A stretch of 31,087 bases of DNA from SG8-41 sp964521405 (GTDB lineage: Bacteria > Pseudomonadota > Gammaproteobacteria > Burkholderiales > SG8-41). The notes beneath the pieces are model-generated. The model searched no databases, had not been told where the DNA came from, and saw only the letters and a list, made by a program, of their open reading frames with translations. Every line of letters starts with the position of its first letter. Within the stretch, counting starts at the first letter, position 1. A program made the translations under genes and the position numbers. The DNA is taken from assembly GCA_964521405.1 (NCBI GenBank), contig CAZFRR010000192.1, positions 1-31,087 of the forward strand. The letters are read 5' to 3'. Shown here in pieces: positions 8,169-16,140 of this stretch.

Positions 8169-9671
8169 ATGTCCACGAAGAACACCGTTGGCACCAGCAC
8201 CAGAGGGGAACGCTCGAGCGCCGGTAACGGCGCCACGTTCCAGAACGACCTGCGCGAATTCATCACCGCCGTCGAGAAGCGCGGCGAACTCGCCCACGTG
8301 AAGAGCGCGCACTGGGACCGCGAGCTCGGCGCGGTGACCGAGGTGCTCTACCGCCAGAAGGTGGAGAAAGCGCCGATGCTGCTGTTCGACGAGATTCCCG
8401 ATTACGCCAAGGGTTACCGCTGCGCCTACGGCATGTTCGGCTCGCCGTACCGGCTGTCGCTGGTGCTGGGCATGGAGCCGACGCTTTCCGACAACCGCAA
8501 GGAAATGCTCGATCACTTCCGCAAGCACATCAAGAAGGGCTTCAAGCGCATTGCGCCGAAGATCATCAAGGACGGCCCGGTGCTGGAGAACATCCTGCGC
8601 GACGGCCAGGTGGACATGCTCAAGTTCCCGGTGCCGGTCCACCACGAGGACGACGGCGGCCGCTACATCGGCACCGCCTGCGGCGTCGTCACGCGTGACC
8701 CGGACACCGGGCGCATCAACGTCGGCACCTACCGCGTGCAGGTGAAGGGGCCGAACCAGTGCTCCTCCTACATCTCCAACGGCAAGCAGGGCCGCATCCA
8801 CCGCGACAAGTACCTGAAGGCCGGCAAGCCCTGCCCGGTCGTCATCATCGTCGGCACCGATCCGATTACCTACCTTGCCGCCGGCTACACCATGCCCGAC
8901 TCGATGCCGGAGTACGAATGGGCCGGCGGCCTGATGGACCGCCCGATGGAACTGATCGAGGGCGAAGTGACGGGGCTGCCCTTCCCCGCGCGCTCCGAGA
9001 TCGTCATGGAAGGCGAGATCTCGGCCACCGAGACCACGCTCGAGGGCCCGTTCGGCGAATGGCACGGGTATTACGCTGGCGAGGCGCAGCAGGAGCCGAT
9101 CATCCATATCAAGCGCATCTATCACCGCTCGAACCCGATCCTTACCTGCGCGGCGAGCCAGAAGCCGCCGCACTCCCACCTCTTCGAGCGCTGCTTCCTG
9201 CGCTCGGCGGGACTGCTCGACGCGCTCGAAGGCGCCGGCATCCCGGACGTGACGGGCGCGTGGCTGCACCAGGCCGGCGCCGGGCGCACGTTCTGCGTGG
9301 TATCGGTCAAGCAGCGCTACTTCGGCCACTCGACCCAGGTCGGGCTGGTCGCCTCCCAGGTCGCCTCGGTCGGCTACGTCAGCCGCTGGATCGTGGTGGT
9401 GGACGACGACGTCGATCCCACCGACATTCACGATGTCATCTGGGCGATGGGCACGCGCTGCGACCCGAAAACGCGCACGACGGTGCTCGATCACTGCTGG
9501 TCGTCGCGCCTCGACACCCTGGTCACCGACAAGACGATGCTCTACAACACGCGCATGGTGATCGACGCCTGCCGTCCGTACGAGCAGCTCGATACCTTCC
9601 CCAAGGTATGCCAGAGCTCGCCGGAGCTCGCCGCCAGGGTTCGCGCCAAGTTCCCGGATTTGTATCGTTAG
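8169..9671 (+). CDS. UbiD-family decarboxylase
   Basis: A 500-residue cytoplasmic enzyme of the prenylated-FMN-dependent UbiD family, which (de)carboxylates aromatic or alpha,beta-unsaturated acids. Family residues are all visible: Asn184 and Arg189 in INVGTYRVQVKG match Fdc1 N168 and R173, and Glu292 and Glu297 in EGPFGEWHGYY match Fdc1 E277 and E282. Also present are LKFPVPVHHEDDGGRYIG and the C-terminal DDDVDPTDIHDVIWAMGTR. The start is supported by AAGGAGGG at 8158-8165. No UbiX flavin prenyltransferase is in the window, so the cofactor must come from elsewhere. The substrate is unknown; phthalate-, vanillate- or protocatechuate-type acids are possible. Confidence 0.93.
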   Translation: MSTKNTVGTSTRGERSSAGNGATFQNDLREFITAVEKRGELAHVKSAHWDRELGAVTEVLYRQKVEKAPMLLFDEIPDYAKGYRCAYGMFGSPYRLSLVLGMEPTLSDNRKEMLDHFRKHIKKGFKRIAPKIIKDGPVLENILRDGQVDMLKFPVPVHHEDDGGRYIGTACGVVTRDPDTGRINVGTYRVQVKGPNQCSSYISNGKQGRIHRDKYLKAGKPCPVVIIVGTDPITYLAAGYTMPDSMPEYEWAGGLMDRPMELIEGEVTGLPFPARSEIVMEGEISATETTLEGPFGEWHGYYAGEAQQEPIIHIKRIYHRSNPILTCAASQKPPHSHLFERCFLRSAGLLDALEGAGIPDVTGAWLHQAGAGRTFCVVSVKQRYFGHSTQVGLVASQVASVGYVSRWIVVVDDDVDPTDIHDVIWAMGTRCDPKTRTTVLDHCWSSRLDTLVTDKTMLYNTRMVIDACRPYEQLDTFPKVCQSSPELAARVRAKFPDLYR

Positions 9672-9678
9672 TTATACC

Positions 9679-9797
9679 GTGTCATAAGTGCCGATTCCCT
9701 CCCCCTTGACGGGGGAGGGTTAGGGTGGGGGTGAGAATTGCCATGTCTCGCGACGTTTTCACCCCCATCCCAGCCTTCCCCCATCAAGGGGGGAGAA
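9679..9797 (+). repeat. G/C-rich hairpin element, copy 1
   Basis: A long imperfect inverted repeat: CTCCCCCTTGACGGGGGAGG followed by TTAGGGTGGGGGTGAGAA, then the inverse TTTTCACCCCCATCCC and CCCCCATCAAGGGGGGAG. It is homologous to 26112-26230, including a shared leader GTGTCATAAGT and a central CGACGTTTTCACCC. It fills the gap before the EutA-like gene and could act as a transcript-level hairpin. Confidence 0.85.
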
Positions 9798-9823
9798 TTC
9801 TTGTGGGATGAGAAGGTATCGCG

Positions 9824-11608
9824 ATGGCGGAAAAGGACGAATCGCCGGAGAAGACCGGTCACAGCCTGACCGACCATCGGTATGGCGCGGACCTTGGCCA
9901 CGTCCACGACGGCGAGGACGCATTCGATCACGACCATGACCATGATGACTTTGGCGAGGAAGGCTCGCCGGAGAACAACCCGTTGTGGATCCAGGACCAC
10001 GTCTCGCTGACGAGCGTCGGCATCGACATCGGCTCCTCGGGAACGCAACTGATTTTCAGCCGCATCCACCTGCGCCGCCTGGGCGAAGATCTTTCCAGCC
10101 GCTACTGCGTGGTCTCCCGCGAAACGTTGTTCCAGTCGCCGGTCGCGCTGACCCCCTACAAGGACCAAGAGCGGATCGACGAGGAAGCGCTCGCCGCTAT
10201 CATCGACGAGGCGTACGCGCAGTCGGGACTGCACCCGGATAGCATTGATTCCGGCGTAGTGATCCTCACCGGTGAGGCGCTGCGACGGCAGAACGCGCAG
10301 GCGATCGCGGGGCTGCTCGCCGAGAACGGCGGCGAATTCGTATGCGCCGCGGCCGGCCATCACCTGGAAGCCATGCTCGCCGCCTACGGCTCGGGCGCGG
10401 CGCGCATCTCGCACGCCGAGGGCAAGCGCATCCTCAACGTGGATATCGGCGGCGGCACCACCAAGCTCGCGGTGGTGGAAGGCGGCCGCATCACCGCCAT
10501 GGCCGCTGTGCACATCGGCGGGCGGCTGCAGGTGGTGGACGAGGACAGCCTCATCGTTCGCCTTGACCCCGCCGGCCGCCACCACGCCGCGCAAGCGGGC
10601 TACGCCTGGAAGACGGGCGACCGCGCGGCACGAGCGGACATGGAACGCGTGGCGGACCGGATGGCCGATGCGCTGATTGCCGCGATACACGAGAGGCCGC
10701 TGCCGCACGCGGTCGAGCACCTCTACTTGACCGACCCGATCGCGGAGCTCGGGCGCATCGACGGCGTCATGTTCTCCGGCGGCGTCGGCGAATATGTTTA
10801 TGGACGGGAGTCCCGCGACTTCGGCGACATGGGCAAGCTCCTGGGTGCTGCCATCGCGCTGCGCCTCGCGCAAGGCGCGCTGCCGTGGCCGCTGCTGCCC
10901 GCGGGGGAATGCATCCGCGCCACGGCCGTCGGCGCTTCCGAATACAGCGTGCAGCTCTCCGGCAACACTATTTATATTTCGAGCCCGGGCGACCTGCTGC
11001 CGAGGAAGAACCTGCAGGTGCTGCAGCCGCCCTACGTCTGCCGAGAGGACATCGACCCGCAGGAACTGGCCCGCGCGATTCGCAGCCATTTCACCGCATT
11101 CGATCTCGAGGAAGGCGAATCCGAGGTGGCGCTCGCGTTCCGCTGGGCCGGCGCGCCCGCCTACCCGCGCATCGCTGCCTTCGCGCAGGGCATCGTCCAG
11201 GGCCTGGCGCAGACCATTGCGAGCGGCAAGCCGCTCTATCTCGTGCTCGACGGCGATATCGCGCAGACGCTGGGCGCGATCCTGCGCGAGGAGCTGAAGC
11301 TCGAGAACGAGATCCTGGTGATCGACGGCGTGACGCTGTGGGACCTCGACTACATCGACCTCGGCCGCATCCGCCTCCCCTCGCACACTGTGCCGGTCAC
11401 GATCAAGTCGCTGGTGTTCAGCGAAGACCCGCGCCACCCCAACGACCCGGGCCATCATCACTCTCACGGCGAGGAGCTACACTATCACCCCCATGAGCAC
11501 AGCCACGGGCATGGCCACGTTCACCACCACGACCACGACCACGACCACGATCATGGCCACGGTCACGACCATCGCCATTCCCATCACCACCATAAGAGAA
11601 AAGGATGA
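9824..11608 (+). CDS. EutA-like ethanolamine ammonia-lyase reactivating factor with His-rich tail
   Basis: A 594-residue protein, longer than usual EutA (about 470). The core is an actin-like ATPase: phosphate-binding loops SVGIDIGSSGTQ (about residue 65) and ILNVDIGGGTTKLAVV (about residue 205), then VMFSGGVGEYVYGRE and LDGDIAQTLGAIL. The family reactivates adenosylcobalamin-dependent ethanolamine ammonia-lyase by ATP-driven cofactor exchange. The N-terminal region has HVHDGEDAFDHDHDHDD, and the last 55 residues are about half His, alternating with Asp, Gly and Ser, a likely metal-binding tail. No eutB/eutC gene is present, so the client is unknown. The last residues KRKG and the stop come from the AAGGATGA repeat arm. 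Confidence 0.85.
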   Translation: MAEKDESPEKTGHSLTDHRYGADLGHVHDGEDAFDHDHDHDDFGEEGSPENNPLWIQDHVSLTSVGIDIGSSGTQLIFSRIHLRRLGEDLSSRYCVVSRETLFQSPVALTPYKDQERIDEEALAAIIDEAYAQSGLHPDSIDSGVVILTGEALRRQNAQAIAGLLAENGGEFVCAAAGHHLEAMLAAYGSGAARISHAEGKRILNVDIGGGTTKLAVVEGGRITAMAAVHIGGRLQVVDEDSLIVRLDPAGRHHAAQAGYAWKTGDRAARADMERVADRMADALIAAIHERPLPHAVEHLYLTDPIAELGRIDGVMFSGGVGEYVYGRESRDFGDMGKLLGAAIALRLAQGALPWPLLPAGECIRATAVGASEYSVQLSGNTIYISSPGDLLPRKNLQVLQPPYVCREDIDPQELARAIRSHFTAFDLEEGESEVALAFRWAGAPAYPRIAAFAQGIVQGLAQTIASGKPLYLVLDGDIAQTLGAILREELKLENEILVIDGVTLWDLDYIDLGRIRLPSHTVPVTIKSLVFSEDPRHPNDPGHHHSHGEELHYHPHEHSHGHGHVHHHDHDHDHDHGHGHDHRHSHHHHKRKG

Positions 11609-11799
11609 ACGTGGAACGTGGAAGGATGACCTTGCCCGGTTGTACCCTCGCTTCCGCCCCGCCCGCTCGGACTCCGAACAAGCGTTAGCGAAAGTGAGGA
11701 ACATGAAAGAGATCACGCGAAGCGTGGGGTCATCCTTCCACGTTCATCCTTCATCCTTGAATTTCGGGTCATCCTTCCACGTTCATCCTTCATCCTTCG
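11599..11799 (+). repeat. Dispersed ~175-nt element, copy B, with an extra right arm
   Basis: The left arm is AAGGATGAACGTGGAACGTG, and the interior shares TAGCGAAAGTGAGGAACA and ATCACGCGAAGCGTGGGG with copies A and C. The right arm is GTCATCCTTCCACGTTCATC, and a second right arm follows at 11768-11799. It contains the stop of the EutA-like gene and reaches almost to the permease start. Confidence 0.8.
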
Positions 11800-11812
11800 G
11801 CGAGGCGCAGGC

Positions 11813-13540
11813 GTGGAAGCGGTAGCTGACCGCCCGGCCGCCGGCCGCCTGCGCTTCGACGCCAAGTGGGTCGTGCTCGGCGTCTGCATCGCCGTGGTCG
11901 CCTATCTCGCGCTGATTCCGCTGGGGTTCCTGCTGTGGCAGAGCTTTTTCACGCCGCACACGGCGGCGAAACCGGCGGAATTCACGCTCGGCAACTATGC
12001 CGCGGCTTATTCGAGCGTGCAAACGGCGAAGCTCTTCCTCAATTCACTGGTGTTCGCCGCCGGCACCGCCGCCTTCTCGCTCGTCGTCGGCACTTCGCTG
12101 GCGTGGATGAACGAGCGCACCAACACGCCGTTCAAGCGGCTGTTCTTCGGGCTCGCGCTGGTGCCGCTGATCATTCCCGGCATCCTCTTCACGATCTCGT
12201 GGATCATGCTGGCCAGCCCCAAGATCGGGATCTTCAACCTCCTGCTGCAATATTGGTTTCAGACCGATACCGTGTTTTTCAACGTCTACACGATGTGGGG
12301 CATGATCTGGGTGGACGGGCTGCACTATTCTCCGATGGCGTTCCTGCTGATGACCGCGGCGTTCCGCTCGATGGATCCCGCGCTCGAGGAATCAGCCGCC
12401 ATGAGCGGCGCCAACCTCTGGCAGGTGGTGTGGCGGATCACGCTCGCACTGTCGTGGCCGGCCATCTTCGCGATACTCCTGATCCTGTTCGTGCGCGCGA
12501 TCGAATCCTTCGAGGTGCCGGCGCTGCTGGGCATGCCAGCCGGGATCTTCGTTTTCACCTCCGCGATCTACGAGGCCATCCACCGCTACCCCAGCCAGAT
12601 CGGGCTCGCCTCCTCTTACGGCGTGACGCTGCTATTGCTCACCTCCGGCGGCGTGTGGTTCCAGTCCCGGCTCTCCGCTTCCGGGCAGCGCTACTCGACC
12701 GTGACCGGCAAGGGTTTCCGCCCCCGCCGCATCGACCTCGGCCGCTGGCGCTACCTCACGGCTGCGATCTTCATCGTCTATTTCCTGCTGATCGTCGCAG
12801 CCCCGCTTCTCGTGCTCCTGTGGTCCTCCGTCCAGAAGTACTACAGCGTGCCCTCGATGGCGGCGCTCGCCAACCTGACGCTCGACCCCTACCGCTTCAT
12901 CCTCAATCACCCGACGTTCTGGCGCGCGGTCGGCAACAGCCTGCTGCTGTGCCTGGGCAGCGCGACCATCATCATGCTGGTCACCGCCGTCATCTGCTGG
13001 ATCGTGGTGAAAACGCGGATACGCGGCCGCTGGCTGCTCGACAACCTGGCTTCGCTCCCCATCGTCTTTCCGGGGCTGGTGCTGGGCCTCTCGATCATGG
13101 TCTTCTACCTCAACGTGGACGTCGGCATCTATGGCACCATCTGGATCCTGCTCGTCGCCTACATCACGCGCTTCATGCCCTACGGCATACGCTACAACAC
13201 CGCCTCCATGCTGCAGATACACAAGGAGCTCGAGGAATCCGCCGCGATGAGCGGCGCCTCCTGGGGCTCGACGTTCGTCCGCGTCGTGCTGCCGCTGCTG
13301 AAGCCCGGGCTGGTCGCCGGCTGGATCTACATTGCGATCGTCTCGCTGCGCGAGCTGTCCAGCTCGATTCTCCTCTACAGCCCCGGCACCGAGGTGATCT
13401 CGATCATGATCTGGGAGCTGTGGGAAAACGGCCAGTACGTCGAGCTCTCGGCCCTGGGAGTAATGCTGATCGTGCTGTTGTTCGTGATGGTGCAGATCGC
13501 GCAATATGCGGGCAGCCGGTTCGGCGTGCGCGATGCGTAA
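11813..13540 (+). CDS. ABC transporter permease, fused two-domain, iron/organic-anion type
   Basis: A 575-residue inner-membrane protein with about twelve hydrophobic segments in two halves, as in FbpB/SfuB-type permeases. Each half ends with the cytoplasmic EAA loop that docks on the ATPase: EESAAMSGANLWQVVWRI in the first and EESAAMSGASWGSTFVRV in the second. It would pass substrate delivered by one or more of the four solute-binding proteins. The GTG start is preceded by GAGG at 11802-11805. The ATPase gene follows after a 216-base repeat-filled gap, so they may or may not share a transcript. Confidence 0.92.
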   Translation: MEAVADRPAAGRLRFDAKWVVLGVCIAVVAYLALIPLGFLLWQSFFTPHTAAKPAEFTLGNYAAAYSSVQTAKLFLNSLVFAAGTAAFSLVVGTSLAWMNERTNTPFKRLFFGLALVPLIIPGILFTISWIMLASPKIGIFNLLLQYWFQTDTVFFNVYTMWGMIWVDGLHYSPMAFLLMTAAFRSMDPALEESAAMSGANLWQVVWRITLALSWPAIFAILLILFVRAIESFEVPALLGMPAGIFVFTSAIYEAIHRYPSQIGLASSYGVTLLLLTSGGVWFQSRLSASGQRYSTVTGKGFRPRRIDLGRWRYLTAAIFIVYFLLIVAAPLLVLLWSSVQKYYSVPSMAALANLTLDPYRFILNHPTFWRAVGNSLLLCLGSATIIMLVTAVICWIVVKTRIRGRWLLDNLASLPIVFPGLVLGLSIMVFYLNVDVGIYGTIWILLVAYITRFMPYGIRYNTASMLQIHKELEESAAMSGASWGSTFVRVVLPLLKPGLVAGWIYIAIVSLRELSSSILLYSPGTEVISIMIWELWENGQYVELSALGVMLIVLLFVMVQIAQYAGSRFGVRDA

Positions 13541-13544
13541 AATC

Positions 13545-13743
13545 AATGGAACCGCAGATACACGCAGATAAGATAAAAGAATAGGTTTAGCCGCAGATAA
13601 ACGCAGATAAAATCAACAATAAATCCGTCCGAAATACAGAAATAACAAATGAAAAAAAACCGGCCACAATTTGATAATTTCTTACTGTCCCGTGTCCTGT
13701 TTGCGGGTTTTCATCCGCGTTTATCTGCGTTTATCTGCGGCTA
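13545..13743 (+). repeat. CGCAGATAAACGCAGATA repeat with inverted arms
   Basis: Units ACCGCAGATACACGCAGATA and CCGCAGATAAACGCAGATA lie on the left, and their inverse GCGTTTATCTGCGTTTATCTG lies at the right end, around an AT-rich centre. The block fills the permease-ATPase gap and ends 13 bases before the ATPase start, leaving no visible ribosome-binding sequence. A related unit is at 24043-24152. Confidence 0.85.
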
Positions 13744-13756
13744 ATTCTGTTCTCAT

Positions 13757-14875
13757 ATGCTGAGCGTTCGCAATCTCAACACCGAGTACAGGAGCGAAAG
13801 CGGCGAAGTCGTCCGCGCCGCGCGCGACGTCAGCTTCGACGTGCCGGAGGGCAAGCTCTTCACGCTGCTCGGCCCCAGCGGCTGCGGCAAGACCACGACG
13901 CTGCGCTCGATCGCGGGGCTCGAGCGCCCGCGTACCGGCGTGATCACGCTGGGCGGGCGCGCCGTCTACGACTCCGGCCGGAGAATCTTCATCGCGCCGA
14001 ACGAGCGCAACATCGGCATGGTGTTCCAGTCCTATGCGATCTGGCCGCACATGTCGGTGTTCGAGAACGCGGCGTTCCCGCTCAAGGTGGGCAGGCGCAA
14101 GTTCAGCGCGAAGGAGATGCGCGACAAGGTCATGCGCGTGCTCGCCATCGTCGCGATGGACGCGCTGGCGGAACGGCCGGCGACCAATCTTTCCGGCGGC
14201 CAGCAGCAGCGCCTCGCGCTCGCCCGCGCGCTGGTGATGGAGCCGCAACTGCTGCTGCTGGACGAGCCGATGTCTAACCTCGACGCCAAGCTGCGCGAGC
14301 ACATGCGCTTCGAGTTGAAGCGCATCCAGCGCGAGACCCGCGTCACCACGGTCTACGTGACCCACGACCAGGCCGAGGCGCTCGCGCTCTCGCACGAGAT
14401 TGCCGTGATGAACGAGGGCTCTATCATGCAGGTCGGCTCGCCGCGCGAGATCTACGAGCGCCCGCGAGCGCGCTTCGTCGCCGATTTCATCGGCCGCACC
14501 AACCTGCTGGAAGGCAAGGTCGTCTCCTCCGGCGGCGACGGGCATTACCGCGTCGGCACCGTGCTGGGTGAGCTCACTGCCTCCTCCTCGGATGCGCTGC
14601 GCGCGGGCGACCCGGTCACGCTCTCGATACGACCGGAAAACATCGAGCTCTCCGAAGAGCGGCCGCAGGGCCCCAACGTCTGCGCCGGCACGGTGAGCAC
14701 CAAGGTGTTCCTGGGTGACATCGTGGATTTCCAGGTCAGCGTCGGCGCCCAACTCGTGCTCGCGCGGGCGCACCCGTCGCTGCGCACGCCCGTCGGAAAT
14801 CCGATCTTTTTGAGCATCAGCACGGACAAGTGCATCGCCCTGGCGGGCGAGAAGGGCGTGATTCGTGATTCGTGA
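13757..14875 (+). CDS. ABC transporter ATP-binding protein (FbpC/PotA-like)
   Basis: A 372-residue ATPase with Walker A GPSGCGKTTT (about residues 37-46), Q-loop VFQSYAIWPHMSV, signature LSGGQQQRLALARAL, Walker B LLLLDEPMSNLD and the switch His in VYVTHDQAEALALS. A C-terminal TOBE-type domain follows (residues about 250-372, with LEGKVVSSGG and LSIRPENIEL). It powers the permease encoded just upstream. No ribosome-binding sequence is visible at this ATG. The last residues IRDS and the stop lie in a GTGATTCGTGATTCGTGA simple repeat. Confidence 0.95.
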   Translation: MLSVRNLNTEYRSESGEVVRAARDVSFDVPEGKLFTLLGPSGCGKTTTLRSIAGLERPRTGVITLGGRAVYDSGRRIFIAPNERNIGMVFQSYAIWPHMSVFENAAFPLKVGRRKFSAKEMRDKVMRVLAIVAMDALAERPATNLSGGQQQRLALARALVMEPQLLLLDEPMSNLDAKLREHMRFELKRIQRETRVTTVYVTHDQAEALALSHEIAVMNEGSIMQVGSPREIYERPRARFVADFIGRTNLLEGKVVSSGGDGHYRVGTVLGELTASSSDALRAGDPVTLSIRPENIELSEERPQGPNVCAGTVSTKVFLGDIVDFQVSVGAQLVLARAHPSLRTPVGNPIFLSISTDKCIALAGEKGVIRDS

Positions 14876-15000
14876 GTCGTGAGTCGACTCAGCACCTACT
14901 GCCTTTAAGCAATATGGGCCCCGCGAGGGGACTGTATGAGGGATGAGGGATGACCAGGCGGCTCCGCCTTAAGGATGAAGGCAGAAGGATGAAGGATGAC
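14858..15000 (+). repeat. ATTCGTG and GGATGAAGG simple repeats between convergent genes
   Basis: Degenerate GATTCGTGA/GAGTCGTGA units (14858-14890) overlap the ATPase 3' end. A left-arm-like GGATGAGGGATGACC and AAGGATGAAGGCAGAAGGA stretch (14936-15000) resembles the outer arm of the ~175-nt element, without its interior. A small hairpin AGGCGG/CCGCCT sits at 14956-14969. No gene is seen in 14876-15033. Confidence 0.75.
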
Positions 15001-15033
15001 CCAAAGGCTAGTGACTCGCGGGTCGCGGACGCG

Positions 15034-15342
15034 TTATACAAGCGCCTTGAGGCCCTTGCGCTCCACGATGTTCAGCAGCTTCAGCGCCGGGCCACCCGGT
15101 TTCTTCTCGCCGATCTCCCACTTCTGCACGGTCGAGACGCTGGTATTGAGGTAAGCCGCGAACACGGCCTGGCTGGTCCGCGCCTTCAGCCGTAGCCGTT
15201 TGATGTCCGCGGGACGATAAGCCTTCAGCGGCGGCAACCGCAGGGCGTCGAACCCGCGCATGGTCTGCGCATCAATCACGCCGAGATCATACAGACCCCG
15301 CGCGGTTTCAAGCATCTCTTCACGCAGTCTCTTGTTTGCCAC
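15034..15342 (-). CDS. Type II antitoxin, HTH (HigA-like) DNA-binding protein
   Basis: A 102-residue protein with an N-terminal VANKRLREEMLETARGL helix region and a C-terminal helix-turn-helix (KRLRLKARTSQAVFAAYLNT, then SVSTVQKWEIG) of the Xre/HigA type. The GTG start overlaps the end of the toxin gene by 23 bases and has GGAG seven bases upstream, so toxin and antitoxin are translationally coupled. An upstream ATG (15384) is open but lacks such a site. It should neutralise the toxin and bind the operator at 15727-15745 for autoregulation. Confidence 0.85.
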   Translation of the reverse strand: MANKRLREEMLETARGLYDLGVIDAQTMRGFDALRLPPLKAYRPADIKRLRLKARTSQAVFAAYLNTSVSTVQKWEIGEKKPGGPALKLLNIVERKGLKALV

Positions 15343-15706
15343 AATCGATCTCCACCAGTTCGCTTCGCTTTTTGGCTTCCGCAATCGCGGGGGCGTCCAT
15401 GCCCAGCAATGCCGCCGCGAGCTGCCTGAGCATCTTCAGTTCGTCATCGCCAATGTTGTCACGCTCGTTCTTTGCAAACCCGAACATGAAAAACCACCGA
15501 TCACGAAGGTTGGTCGCAAGAATGGTTCGATAACTCCCGCGTTTGCCCTGGCCAGCCCGCGCGACGCGCTTCTTGACGACACCCCCGCCAAGCTGGGCAT
15601 CGACCAAGCCCTGGAGCATTTCCGAAACCGCCTCGCATAGCGACGAGTCCGCAAGGCCTTCCCGCCTCGCCCAGCGGCTGAAAACCCTGGTCTTGAAAAC
15701 CTGCAT
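15320..15706 (-). CDS. Type II toxin, RelE/HigB-like
   Basis: A 128-residue basic protein starting MQVFKTRVFSRWARREGL, with GLVDAQLGGGVVKKRVARAGQGK and the strongly conserved RWFFMFGFAKNERDNI block. This is the pattern of the RelE/HigB-related toxins (Pfam RelE, PF06296) that typically precede an HTH antitoxin. It is expected to act on mRNA at the ribosome. The toxin-first order fits HigBA. The ribosome-binding sequence is weak. The pair sits alone between two plus-strand clusters, a typical position for a mobile addiction module. Confidence 0.85.
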   Translation of the reverse strand: MQVFKTRVFSRWARREGLADSSLCEAVSEMLQGLVDAQLGGGVVKKRVARAGQGKRGSYRTILATNLRDRWFFMFGFAKNERDNIGDDELKMLRQLAAALLGMDAPAIAEAKKRSELVEIDCGKQETA

Positions 15707-15724
15707 ATCGCGTTCACGCCTGAA

Positions 15725-15753
15725 AGTATATCACTAAGTGATATAGATATCGA
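15725..15753 (-). promoter_or_regulatory. Toxin-antitoxin promoter with palindromic operator
   Basis: On the minus strand, TCGATA (15748-15753) and TATACT (15725-15730) are 17 bases apart and lie just upstream of the toxin start. Overlapping the -10 and the spacer is a perfect 19-base palindrome at 15727-15745: TATATCACT-A-AGTGATATA, with 9-base arms. A homodimeric HTH antitoxin would block this promoter by binding here. Promoter and operator are predictions from sequence alone. Confidence 0.65.
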
Positions 15754-15784
15754 TGAGCCCCGAGCGGCCCGCGGCGGTGGAACC

Positions 15785-15801
15785 GGTCGCAAATTGCGAC
15801 C
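15785..15801. other. Perfect palindrome in a gene-free stretch
   Basis: GGTCGCAA-A-TTGCGACC has 8-base arms around one base. It lies about 40 bases beyond the toxin operator, in the gene-free region 15707-16140. It could be a second regulator site or a remnant of a lost gene. Nothing else is recognisable in 15754-15903. Confidence 0.4.
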
Positions 15802-15903
15802 AGTCCCTTTCGAACGCAGGCTCCTCCAGGAAGGAAACGCCCCAGGACGCCGGGCGTTGACCCAACAGCAGGCAGACTGAACACCAGGAAATCGACCGCG
15901 GGT

Positions 15904-16050
15904 CTATTTCTTGAGGGATGAGGGAAATACTCCCACCACCCCGTCACCTGCGGTGCCACCCCTCCTCCGGCAGGAGGGGAGTTGTCTTTTGCTCCCACCA
16001 CCCCCGCCGCTCTGCGGCGACCCCTCCTCAGGCAGGAGGGGAATATTTAC
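15904..16050 (+). repeat. CCCTCCTCCGGCAGGAGGGG hairpin repeats
   Basis: Two related units contain CACCCCTCCTCCGGCAGGAG and CGACCCCTCCTCAGGCAGGA, each able to form a hairpin, preceded by a GAGGGATGAGGG unit. They resemble the C-rich element at 9679 and 26112 only in composition. They occupy most of the region upstream of the bicupin gene. The remaining bases, 16051-16140, hold the ribosome-binding sequence GAGGGAG at 16128-16134. Confidence 0.7.
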
Positions 16051-16140
16051 TTGCGCAGTTTCGCAACGCGGCTGGCGCAGTAAGGGCTGGTTGCGGTAAA
16101 TTGCCACCTTAATCAAAGAGTTCCTACGAGGGAGTAAGCA

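Noticed and set aside
9668..11467. Long minus-strand frame opposite the EutA-like gene
   Set aside because: Shadow frame in GC-rich coding sequence with no domain; the plus-strand protein has actin-like ATPase motifs.
15714..16001. Small minus-strand frame of 95 codons in the gene-free region
   Set aside because: Its sequence is partly repeat-derived and lacks a ribosome site or recognisable domain; treated as chance.
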